Shown here piece after piece: positions 21,701 to 32,400 of a stretch of 64,000 nt of DNA (within the stretch, counting starts at the first letter, position 1; every line of letters begins with the position of its first letter). The DNA is from Echinometra lucunter (Eukaryota; Echinodermata; Echinoidea; Camarodonta; Echinometridae): positions 3,494,114 to 3,558,113 of the forward strand of contig CM057156.1 of NCBI GenBank assembly GCA_029962745.1, in the 5' to 3' direction. The notes below the pieces were generated by a model. The model was not told the DNA's origin. It saw only the letters and a list, made by a program, of their open reading frames with translations, and made no database searches. The translations under genes and the position numbers were made by a program.

Positions 21701-22554
21701 ATTATTATTATTGTTATTATTATAATAATGATAGTTTGAATTTGATATAGCGCTTAATATTAAAACTAAAATCTCTTTACAAACAAGGCAGAATTACACA
21801 AAAGAATAATAACTTATACTACTAAATAAATTAGAATTAATACATAAAATACAAACTCAATATATTCTTAACCATTTTGTTCTATGAGCCGTATTAACAT
21901 TAATAATACTACAGAAAATAACAGAAAGGCGAATGATTATGAAAACAAAACAAATGAATATAAGAAATTCATGCATCTCTAATTCCCTTATTCTTTGCGT
22001 TAATGTGCAATGTCAATTTCAGTTACAAGTGTATTCCTACATGTATATCCCAGCAACATCCCACTTTCATCTTCTTTTGCATATTCATCACAAACAACGT
22101 CATATATTATAGAGGATAAAACAGGGACAACATAATGCAATTATCGCCCCTCTACAGTAATAATTAGGCTCCCTCTCCAACTGCTACAATCTCATGAAGA
22201 ATCAACTTATTAGAGCAAGTTTACAAAGTCTGATATTTCATTAGGGGTTATCAGAACAGTGAATGTGGGGCAATGAGAATCACAGCTTTCCGATTCTAGA
22301 GAACAAGCAGAAAGTACTTTGTCTAAACTGGTGAAAAATGATATTCTGAATATTGTAAACATTGCAGTTGTCGTATGATGTACTCGAGATACATTTGTCA
22401 TATGTCACATCATATAAAATTAAACGGAAAATATATCACAGCTTAAGCGCTTTCTCTCACCAAATGCTTCTTTTGCAAGTTCTAAGTCTGATTCTTCTAC
22501 CAACTTCTGTTGTCTTAACTTTTCCTCCATCTCCTCTTCCGGTGTTAATTTGAC
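18614..22554 (-). CDS. EIF3J: eukaryotic translation initiation factor 3 subunit J, C-terminal four coding exons
   Basis: eIF3j is the loosely bound eIF3 subunit that contacts the 40S decoding centre and promotes eIF3-40S association. Four - strand exons join in frame: 22,554-22,461, 21,307-21,143, 19,941-19,868 and 18,730-18,614. They encode 149 residues; the human protein has about 258, so roughly the first 105 are missing. Landmarks are LTPEEEMEEKLRQQKLVEES, ESDLELAKEAF, DEFTEFGKLLKEKLSK, a lysine-rich stretch (KGKKGKKKAV) and the acidic-aromatic tail DEFDDFSYGDEFDDFM, all in the family order. No upstream exon is visible in 22,555-23,082; the N-terminal exons fall in or beyond the N gap at 23,083-23,582. 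The gene converges with spatacsin copy A. Confidence 0.93.
18908..19612. repeat. foldback element with about 200-bp inverted arms and a repeated ACCTCAAGT motif
   Basis: Left arm (from GCAGCAATGGAAATGCAC) and right arm (ending GTGCATTTCCATTGCTGC) are inverted repeats. ACCTCAAG or its complement occurs about ten times, spaced irregularly. In the last eIF3j intron. Confidence 0.85.
19698..19840. mobile_element. MITE with TTCTGAATTCACAAAGGTTT end, GGTTTAAA family
   Basis: Inverted ends GAATTCACAAAGG / CTTTGTGAATTC, interior GGTTTAAACC. In the last intron of eIF3j. Confidence 0.7.
19868..19941 (-). CDS. EIF3J: eIF3j coding exon
   Basis: Length 74 nt, too short for an ORF scan. Acceptor TTTTTCAG, donor GTATGT. 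Reads (L)DSEQVKKLGSSLTAIGNE, matching the conserved LKKITNSLTVL-type segment of the family. Phase 1 in, 0 out. Confidence 0.9.
21143..21307 (-). CDS. EIF3J: eIF3j coding exon
   Basis: Length 165 nt, phase 1 to 1, donor GTAAGT. Reads GVGMGDGKSIDGLHPTTEDE, then the conserved FTEFGKLLKEKLSK and YYPALLEDVFQSCC. Confidence 0.95.
21400..21735 (+). mobile_element. 3' tail of a CR1/L2-type LINE
   Basis: A truncated ORF end (21,400-21,594) reads TWGVRAFAHAAPVLWNDLPL, then STIDTFK-like and LKTRLF, typical of the last residues of CR1/L2 ORF2. It ends in GGCGCATTACAAAT and an (ATT)n tail. Sits in an eIF3j intron, opposite strand. Confidence 0.85.
21736..21800 (-). mobile_element. possible reversed LINE 3' end
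   Basis: GATATAGCGCTTAATATT next to (ATT)n resembles a CR1/L2 3' end on the - strand, back to back with the one before it. Short and weak. Confidence 0.4.
22461..22554 (-). CDS. EIF3J: eIF3j coding exon (first visible)
   Basis: Starts after an acceptor (CAG on the - strand) with VKLTPEEEMEEKLRQQ and ends LELAKEAF + one base at donor GTGAGA. Length 94 nt, phase 0 in and 1 out. Confidence 0.92.
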
Positions 22555-23082
22555 CTGATCATAACAAAGAAAAACATCATGAATCAACCTATGCTTTATA
22601 TTGCTTTCTCTAAAATATGGTTGGCTTCTTTTATTAAAGTAGAATAAAACCCGGGGAAAAATCAATTTTAATGAAAACAGAAGATAGAAATTTTTGTTTC
22701 AAAGTTCCATTAAAAAACGGTTACAAAGTGAGAAAGTTGTGAAAGTTTGAAAAGTCTCAATTTACTTTCTATGGTAATCCTCAAATTGGCATGTTGCTTC
22801 AAAATGGCAGGTTTAGGACAACTCCCAATATGTTTTGTACACAAAATTTCATATTTTCTCTATTATCTCTGAAGGTGCAGCTTGTCTCCTTCTTAGCTCA
22901 AGATACACCATGGATAAATGTATTTGACACATCATATGCCGAGTTACCTGAAGTGACAGGGCAATTCATATTGCTCTTCCTTTAAAGACTATATCTCCTC
23001 TTGACCAGCAAATAACCAATTTTTCTTTTTTAAATTGACAGCTTATACAATGATGTTCAAGGAAGACAATTTCTGCTGTGTA
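22555..23082 (-). other. eIF3j intron sequence up to the gap
   Basis: No coding exon is visible on either strand; probably old repeat sequence. Confidence 0.6.
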
Positions 23083-23582
23083 NNNNNNNNNNNNNNNNNN
23101 NNNNNNNNNNNNNNNNNNNNNNNNNNNNNNNNNNNNNNNNNNNNNNNNNNNNNNNNNNNNNNNNNNNNNNNNNNNNNNNNNNNNNNNNNNNNNNNNNNNN
23201 NNNNNNNNNNNNNNNNNNNNNNNNNNNNNNNNNNNNNNNNNNNNNNNNNNNNNNNNNNNNNNNNNNNNNNNNNNNNNNNNNNNNNNNNNNNNNNNNNNNN
23301 NNNNNNNNNNNNNNNNNNNNNNNNNNNNNNNNNNNNNNNNNNNNNNNNNNNNNNNNNNNNNNNNNNNNNNNNNNNNNNNNNNNNNNNNNNNNNNNNNNNN
23401 NNNNNNNNNNNNNNNNNNNNNNNNNNNNNNNNNNNNNNNNNNNNNNNNNNNNNNNNNNNNNNNNNNNNNNNNNNNNNNNNNNNNNNNNNNNNNNNNNNNN
23501 NNNNNNNNNNNNNNNNNNNNNNNNNNNNNNNNNNNNNNNNNNNNNNNNNNNNNNNNNNNNNNNNNNNNNNNNNNNNNNNNNN
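23083..23582. other. assembly gap, 500 N
   Basis: Exactly 500 N between the 5' side of the partial eIF3j gene and spatacsin copy B. The flank on the right begins at the equivalent of copy A position 1,715. Confidence 0.99.
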
Positions 23583-23589
23583 GGTGCAG

Positions 23590-23685
23590 GAATCTATAGA
23601 GAGCCCCCTTGTGCTTGTATCAAATGCTTTCAGGATATTAGATACATGCATGGACAAATTTACATTCAGTGCGGTTTTGGAAAAG
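23590..23685 (+). CDS. SPG11: spatacsin copy B e1
   Basis: 96 nt directly after the N gap. Acceptor GTGCAG; ESIESPLVLVSNAFRILDTC to SAVLEK; donor GTAAAA. It exits in phase 0 while e2 requires phase 1. Assignment to spatacsin rests on position and on an open frame. Confidence 0.72.
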
Positions 23686-24507
23686 GTAAAATTGTAATAA
23701 AGGAAGGTTTTATTACCCGAATGTTTTGCTTTGTTGTCCTGTTTGTATAAAGTGCTTTCATGGGTTGAGTTGTAAAAGCGAAAACCGCAAACAGGACAAA
23801 GAACAAAGCCAGGGTAAAGTTCCTTAATTGATTTGTTAATCATGATGAATTTGTACTTATTCGTCTCTTCAATCTGTGGAGTTATAGTTTCTTCCTGATC
23901 AGTTCACGGCCTCAGCGAGGATCCAGTTGCCTTGATACAGAGTAGGATTAGCTTAAACTCTGGATAAAACAAGCTTAAATATTTTTTCTCTGTTTATTGT
24001 TCCTTCATTCATCTATCATGTAAGTGTGGATGTCACTTTTTTGACTTTTGAATTCTGTCATTTCCATACACTTTGTACAGAAGACACCTGGGCTCCGTTT
24101 CATAAAACTTGTTATCAATAACAAGTTACAGTAACTGTTATAAGCTACTGAAAATCCTTGCATCTGATTGGCTGGGAGCAAATTTGTCATAGAAATGTGG
24201 CAGTTGTTACTGATAACAAGTTTTATGAAACGGGGCCCTGGTTATCCGTCTTGTATCCCTTGGATCAGCTTAATCTCAGGATGAGATAGAGCTGAACTCT
24301 TCATCAAATTATTTCTTTTTATGTCTTTGTTACACAGATCCATCCATCAACCATATCTGTGTGTGGATTCCATCAGGCCCTGCTTTACTTGTATATTGTC
24401 TTTTTCTCTCTCCTTTCTTCTTCATCTTTTTCTCTTTCCCTTATTTCTCCTCCTTCCCTCCCCCTGCATACTTTCCCCCATTCTCCCCTTTTAACAACCT
24501 AATTTCC

Positions 24508-24556
<49 letters not shown>

Positions 24557-27500
24557 CCTTCCTCTCCTTCATTTTTTGCCTGGTCTCCTTTAACCCATAG
24601 AGGTACAGTGTCACCTTTAGGAGACGCTTTTGCAGTATATGTTGGTCCAGAATGTTTGGCAGTACATATCATACATTAACAGAAAGAGAAAAAATGCACT
24701 GACAAATTTGAGCCCATTCCATCGCTGTATGGTGTGGCATTCTCGAATTAGAGCAGTTTAAGTGTAACTAATCATTAAACTCTTTAAATTTGCAATGCAG
24801 TGAATAATATATAATCACTATTTCTGTGTTCAAATTGGCAATTTCTGATTCAATTTTACAATTATATTTCATTTTGGTTTAAGTTGTATCCATATTTATT
24901 TTTTTCAAGCTATGTAAACCTGGAAAAAATAATTTGTATTGCCAATTTAAGGATTGAAGATGATTAATTTAGACCTCTAAAAAGCTCTGTACTGCTATGG
25001 GTTAACCTTTCTCCTTATATTTTTAGCATAACTATTTTATTGTGATAATTATTTCATGTTCAAATTTTGTCTGTTTTTACGTATTTTAGATTAATTGATA
25101 ATATGATTGTTCAATTCTTTGTCAATTATTTTTGCATAAACTGTAAACCGAACATTTTCAGCTCCCGACTTGCTTGTTCTTTTATCGTCCATAAATTAAA
25201 GAATGAAATGAATTGCAATCAGCTTAAAATTTAGATCAGCTCAAGCTCAACTTTTCATTTAAACCGTTGTTTTCTTTCTTCATTTCTTTATTTTACAGAT
25301 CCCTCCATCGATTACAATCTCAGAGCAGATTCAGCCTGGTCATACCTTACTTCACACCACCATTGGGATCAGCTTAAGCTCTGGATTAGATCAAGCTTAA
25401 CTCTCAATCCTGATCCCTCATCCTCATCAACAGAAGCAGTAAACCCTTGGCTTCATGATCTCAAGTTAGTTCCAGGAGTAGTGCACAAGATGGAGTCCTG
25501 CTTGCCAGACCTCAGAGAGAAAATCTTGGATGAATTAGCAAGGTTTGCAATTTTCGCCTTCTCTCTTATCATGGCAATGAGTCTATTCATTTATTGATTT
25601 TCCAATGATTAGGTTTTATATCACATTCTCGTTACCACTTCAAGTTTTGAACTGTTTATGAGTAAGTAATATGGTGCACTTAGTTCTTCAAAGACACTGC
25701 CTTTTCCTTTTTGGTTGCCAGTGTGATAGAGCCACAGCACTCTGCAAAGGGAGGTGATAGATGGTGAGAGATGGTGGAAGGTTTCATTCAGTTTAAAAGG
25801 GCATTCTATTGAGAACTCATCATGTTCTCAACTCAAGGTTGTGCTGTTCTGTCGCATTGCCTACTCACTCAATGGCATACATGTACCACAAGACTACATA
25901 TGCCCCTCTGCAAACACATCTAATCATGGACACTCTCACAAGTTCCTTGTCCCCTATGCCAGAACAGTTGGCTATCAACGGACATTCATCAGCTGTACCA
26001 TTTAACCCATTCGTGACAGGAATTATTTAAAGCCTAATTTGATCAGCTTTTATTCTTCAAATTGGCAACACCAACATTTTTATTTTATTGCTACATTTTT
26101 CTTATAAAACATCATGTATCTGAAATGAATATAAATTGACAGAAATTATGATGAGAAGTCAAAAAGTTGCCAATTTGCAGGGGAAAACGGTGATTTTAGA
26201 CTTTCTATCACATTGCCAATTTAAGGATTTTAATGCTTATTTTCCTTTAAAAAATTGTCAGCATCAAACAACGAATATTGACGCAACCAAAATGGGCACA
26301 GTTTGTGTAGAATTTTTTGCTCTTTTTGGTCATGTATTTGGTATGATTTTTAGGGCTTTGCATTAAAAGATATTAGGCCAAACCACAAAATGTGGACCTC
26401 TGTCACGAATGGGTTAAGCTCAATTCAAGCAAGTGGTGCAGGAAACCCTACTCGACTAGGGGTCACACCTGTTTTTAGCTGCACGTAGCCTACATAGTCA
26501 TTTTCACCTGCACTGTACATACATATCCACACCATACCTGCCAACAGTATGAGTATACACCAGAGGTGGTCTGTGCTGTTCACGAAGAAGAAGAAGAAGA
26601 ACTGAAATCATGTGAAATTTGCAGAGGGCTTGTTTACTCCTGCACATACATGTAGCACTCCCATCATGCCAGCACCCATCAGACTAATGCAATAAAAGAC
26701 CATCAGGCACGAAGGTTACCAAACTCAAGCTAGATAAATGCCTCAAGGTTCATTAATGTTACTGTATGTCCGTAGACTCCTAACCTCATTCACCCAAACA
26801 TATGCTTAGTGTGGTACTGAAATATTTCAAAATACAAAAGCATGGCTTACATGTACTTCTGGTTAGTTAGTCTAGCCATTGCTCCTGACTGCCCTGCCAC
26901 GAGGAATTTGTCACCACAATTACATAACTGCCCCAGGTTCTACATGAGAGCTGACTCTATAATTACTTTACCACATGTTTCCTACTGTTTGATTTCTTTT
27001 CCATTGTGCAAATATTGAAGCACAAGCAATCTTCACAGATTTATCCCAGAGGTAGTCCAGTATTAATCATATCTTTTTAGCACAGGGGATGGAAGTCCTT
27101 GTATTGAAGGGACATGAAGTTTCGAGTGCATTTTCCTCTTTTGTTCGAAATTGCCCATACCTGCCCACAAACCTTTAACATTTCCTGGACTTTCCCATTT
27201 CATTTTTGTTTTGCCTTCAAAAAGTTTTCTCTGTCACATTTATGTTGTTGCTTTCTGAACGCTACAGGCATGGGATATTCAGCTCTGGTGAACTTGCAAA
27301 CTTTGACCTTCTGACGAGACGTCTGAGTAGCACACAGCAGCTTTTCCGACATCCTAATCCTCTAGGGCAGAGATCTGAGACAGCCTCTGTAGCGCCCTCC
27401 TACAAGCAGTGGTTCCTTGACATGTGTATTGAGAAGCAGCTACCTGGACTTCTCTATACCTTCCTAGATTTTTACAGGTATGCATATAATTTAATTGCTG

Positions 27501-29218
27501 GAGAGAACACTTGTAGAAAAGGAAACCTATTATTGCACATACATGTATTAATCATAAAGTAGGAGTGTTTGTGTTTTTTACATGAAGCATTCACAAATAT
27601 CTTTTAAAACGTACTGCTATATTATAGTAAAATGTTTTCTTATGTGTCATACTCATAATTCACTATCAAGAAGAGGGTTTGTAAAAAGAATTTTGGAGAG
27701 GGAACTGAGTTGCTACTTTTGTCTATTCTTTTAACTTTGGAGGGACAATTAAGTTGTCTTATTTTGTAATGATTGTCAAGAATTGAGAACAACCCAAAAA
27801 ACCCCACAAAACTAACCTGTAACCATGTTATATCTATCAGTTAAACAGAAATTTTCTCTTTTTTTTCAAGGCAGCTGTATATTACATTGAATCTCTTCTG
27901 TTATGCTTTTAATCCACTTCACCTTGTGTTGAATAAACAGGTAAAAATTTTATTTGTGATGTTAATATATTTGATTAGTGCTGGTGGTATGTCATCTTGA
28001 TGATCTCATGTTTGCTTTCCTAGTCTGTGTCTATCAGAGAATGAAGTGATGAGCCTTCAGCTACCCCTAGCCCAATGTCCCTGGCTTGAAATCATGCTAC
28101 ATTTCAGATGGATTGGTAGACAAGTATCTGGTAAGTAGTCTAGACAGTCTTTAATTAGATCAAGAACTTTGCTTTCCTAGTCTGTGCCTATCAGAGAATG
28201 AAGTGATGAGCCTTCAGCTACCCCTTGCCCAATGTCCCTGGCTTGAAATCATGCTACATTTCAGATGGATTGGTAGACAAGTATCTGGTAAGTAGTCTAG
28301 ACAGTCTTTAATTAGATCAAGAACTTTGCTTTCCTAGTCTGTGCCTATCAGAGAATGAAATGATGAGCCTTCAGCTACCCCTAGCCCAATGTCCCTGGCT
28401 TCAAATCATGCTACATTTCAGATGGATTGGTAGACAAGCATCTGGTAAGTAATCTGGACAGTCTACAATTCTCGCATTTCGCAATCCTTGTGCCCTCATT
28501 CAGTTCAACTGCGACAGTCACTCTAGTGCGAGATGGGTCGATATGGTCAACAACAGTACCATTAACACAATGCACATGTCACTTTTTCTGCTCCTATTCT
28601 AATTGATTACAGACTTCTAACCCTTCATATTTTCCCTGGGCTGTCACTGCTAATTCTACGAACTCATTCTTCTTCTTCCCTGCACTTGGGTCCCTCAGTC
28701 AGTTTAATATTTCTTCAATTGGTCAACCCTCACTTACGGCGTCGGATCTTCTAATAGCGATTGAAGCAGCATATCAATAAGCTAGATTTTCCGCTAGTGG
28801 ATAGGTTGATCATTATCATACTTTTACTGTGCATATATTTTAAAGCCTACTCCAACTCTAAGTGCTCAAAGAATCTTGCCCTCCTTTTTATCATTGCAGA
28901 TCCATCCTTGGTATTCCAAGCTAGTCTCTCTAATGCTAGACTCTTGATAAAAATTACTCAGCCTACTGTATCTGGTCTCCTGGAAACAGGGCATCCCATC
29001 ATCGCCATAGCAACACTACTCTATGCTCCAGGAACCATTCCAGAGGTTGGTTGAGAAGAGAGAGAGAGTTGATAGAAGATAAGAGATAGTCAGAGAAAAG
29101 GAGACAGAGATGGAGAATGAGGTGGAATGAGAAGGAAAGATTGAGAGAGAGTAATAGAAAGAGATAGGGACAGATTGAGAGATAGAATGAGAATGATGAA
29201 TAGTAAGAGAAAGAAAGA

Positions 29219-29253
<35 letters not shown>

Positions 29254-29446
29254 ATCCAAGGTGGAATGAGAATTAAAAATTGAGAGAGAGAGAGAGAGAG
29301 AGAAAGAAAGAAAAAAAGAGATAGGGACAGATCAAGAAACAGAATGAGAATGAGAAATAGTAAGAGAAAGTGTATGTGTGTGTGTGTGTGAGAGAGAGAG
29401 ATAGAGAGAGATAGATACCGACAGACGAGAGAAAATATGTATAGAA

Positions 29447-29483
<37 letters not shown>

Positions 29484-32400
29484 CATGGAGAGAGATAGGG
29501 ATTTATTTGTTTTTATTTTATTTATTGGTATATAAAGATTGTATAAGATAGAGAGATAAAGTGTAAAAATGATAATAATAATAATTGGTTATGATGATAA
29601 TATGTTTTGTTTACCCAGGGTAGCTTTTTCAGTACAATGTACTGTTCTCCCAGAGGGCCCTGCAAGCATATTAGATAGAGAGAAAGAGAGAGAGAGAGAG
29701 AGAGAGGGAGGGGAAGGAGAAAGAATAAAAGAGGAGCAGTGAGTGGAAGGGAAGGGAGGGATAGGAGGAAGAATAGAAAAGGAAGAGGGCAAGAAAATGG
29801 CATACGGATGGATATGTAGAGTATCATAAAGACATGGATAAAAAATTATTGGAAAGTCGTGTAATAGATATCACCCAACACCAAGTGTTCTCACATACCT
29901 CATGTATCTCATACTTTCCAGGCATTGACCCCTGCTACCAATGAAGATGAGAAACTGTGGAAGCTAGAGGGTGACAAACTAAAGCAAGCTTTGCGTCCTT
30001 ATCCTAAGCTTCTCTCTGCCATCTTCCCAGCTTCTAGTATGGATGGCATTAAACTTCAAGACATCACAGTGTATGAACTCCTTCAGGTAAGAATTGATTC
30101 ATCTACATGTAACCCCCATTTTATGTAATGCCGAATTTACATGCAGACATTGTAACCATTCTTGGGACAGTTTTGGTTTCATATACCACACATTTCAATA
30201 TGAAATGCTACTTACCTTGTATTATTGGAGCAATTTGATACTTGTGTTTGATAAGCCTTCTGGGATCTAGAGAAATTAGTATTAACTGCTTTGATTTGGA
30301 AAAAAAAAAGTTTAATTTCAAATTACTCTGTACAAATTGAAGATAAACTGAAGTTCTAGTCATGCTCAAGTAGCTCAAGTTCATTTTATTCAATTCCATC
30401 ATTAAAACATTTCATATCACAGTGAATAAAAAAATGCAATTCAACATAAAATAGAACATATTGAATTAAAATACACATGAATATGAAAATGATAATGGAA
30501 TTAATTTGGGTACAGCTTTATTAAAAAAAAAACCCAGAAGGGCCTTGTCTAGACAGCTTCCCACATAAAATAGGATTTGATGATATAGATGGCAGAGAAA
30601 TTTCAGGTATCAGTGTAATAAATAATGAATTGAATTCCGCCTTGTTAATTATCCTGTATGCCATTATCATGTGAAAGTAAATGTTTTAGAGCAATTGGGG
30701 AAGTTAGATTAGTGGTACTTAAACAGAGGTGTCTAGTGTGAGATTTGAGGATAATCGAATTACTAAGAAATTCATAAATTTTCTTCTAAAAGTACTTTCA
30801 CTGCACACAGAAACAAATATATGGGACCACACACAAGTTTTGCATGAATGGCCAAAACTTTTCAGCTATTTCTTGTCTTATTTTTCTAATATGAGGGCAT
30901 TTAAACAGCAATCATTTCTGGGGGACCTCTACTATGACACAGAAAGAATGAGAAAGCTTCTCTTTAAAACATTTGAATTTTTATGAAATATTTGTTATTT
31001 TTACACTCAGCAGTAGAGAAAACATGAACCATTATGATTTTCAAGAACATCTTAGCAGATTCTACGGTGGTCTTAGCTCTTTGGTAAATGACATACGTGG
31101 CTACCTAGATGATGAAGATGTAGAAACCTTTGTTAAACTACACTGTCTATTGTATGCTGATGATACCATAATTTTAGCAGAAAGTCCAGAAGAATTGCAA
31201 AAAGCATTAGACGGAGTAGAAAATTATTGTAATACTTGGCAGTTGACTGTCAATACAAGCAAAACCAAGATTGTTATTTTCTCTAAAGGAAAAGTTAGAA
31301 ATGTACCTAGTTTCACTCTAAGTGGTGATGTGATTGATGTTGTAGATGATTTTGTATACCTTGGAATTCGATTCAATTATAATGGTAGTTTTAAGAAAGC
31401 AATAGCAAAGCAAGTGACACAGGCCAGAAAGGCTTTATATTGTATAGTGGTAAAAGCAAAAAGATTACAACTTTCAGTAGATACACAGTGCCACTTATTT
31501 GATCATATGGTATTGCCGGTATTACTGTATGGTTGTGAAGTGTGGGGGTTTGAGTGCATAAAGCAGATTGAAATTTTCCATAGGAAATTCTTGAGGACAA
31601 TGCTACATGTAAATAGATGTACACCAGACTGCATGGTGTACGGTGAAACAGGACGTGGACCGATATTGAACCAAGTCAAATGTAGAATGGTTGGATATTG
31701 GTTAAGAATAATTAAGGGAAAACAACAGAAGTATTCAAATATTTTATATAACCTGCTTAATCACATGCACACTGTCAATGAATCATCCTTCACATCACTC
31801 TGGCTAAAATGTATCAAAGATATTTTTCAAAATGCAGGGTTAGGTAACATTTGGTTGCATCAGGGTAATGGACAAATGGACATAGCAGTCAATGGATTCT
31901 CAATGTTCTGAAAACACGTCTTTCTGACATGTGTCAACAAGATTGGAAATCATCAACCTGGTCTAACCGTATTTGTACGAATTATAGGATGTTTAAAAAT
32001 GATCCTCATATGGAAACATACTTTTTAGTACTAAGCAAGAAAGATATTGTTACTCTGAGCAAATTTCGTTGTCGGTCACATGCACTACCTGTAAATAATA
32101 GTAGGTATGATTTAACCCTAATACTCCCGGGGTATTTCAAAGCTTGTTATTACCGGGGAGGGGCCATTATGGCCCCCCCCTGAGATCTCGGCCATGGGTC
32201 GCCCGATTGCCTCAAAATTTTGCACAAGGGTCAAGAATTATGCAATCTACAAAGTTGTATAGCTAAATTTACGAAAGTCCTTTTATTATTTTTTTTATTA
32301 ATTAATTTATGCTAATTTTTGCGAGAAATCATAGATTTCGGTATTTCTCACTAAATAAAGCCTCAGGAATAGCAATTTTTGGTACAAATGTCTTTCATAA

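Noticed and set aside
26136..26366. Small conserved protein (also near 36,256 and 49,871)
   Set aside because: The frame recurs only because it lies in copies of one 408-bp MITE; it is degenerate and has no family resemblance.
28024..28444. CRISPR-like or satellite array
   Set aside because: The 157-bp units contain a spliced coding exon with splice sites, and the genome is animal.
29016..29827. Ser/Leu-rich minus-strand frames
   Set aside because: They are translations of GA repeats in reverse.
30973..31911. Active reverse transcriptase gene
   Set aside because: The element is 5' truncated, frameshifted and split by a MITE.
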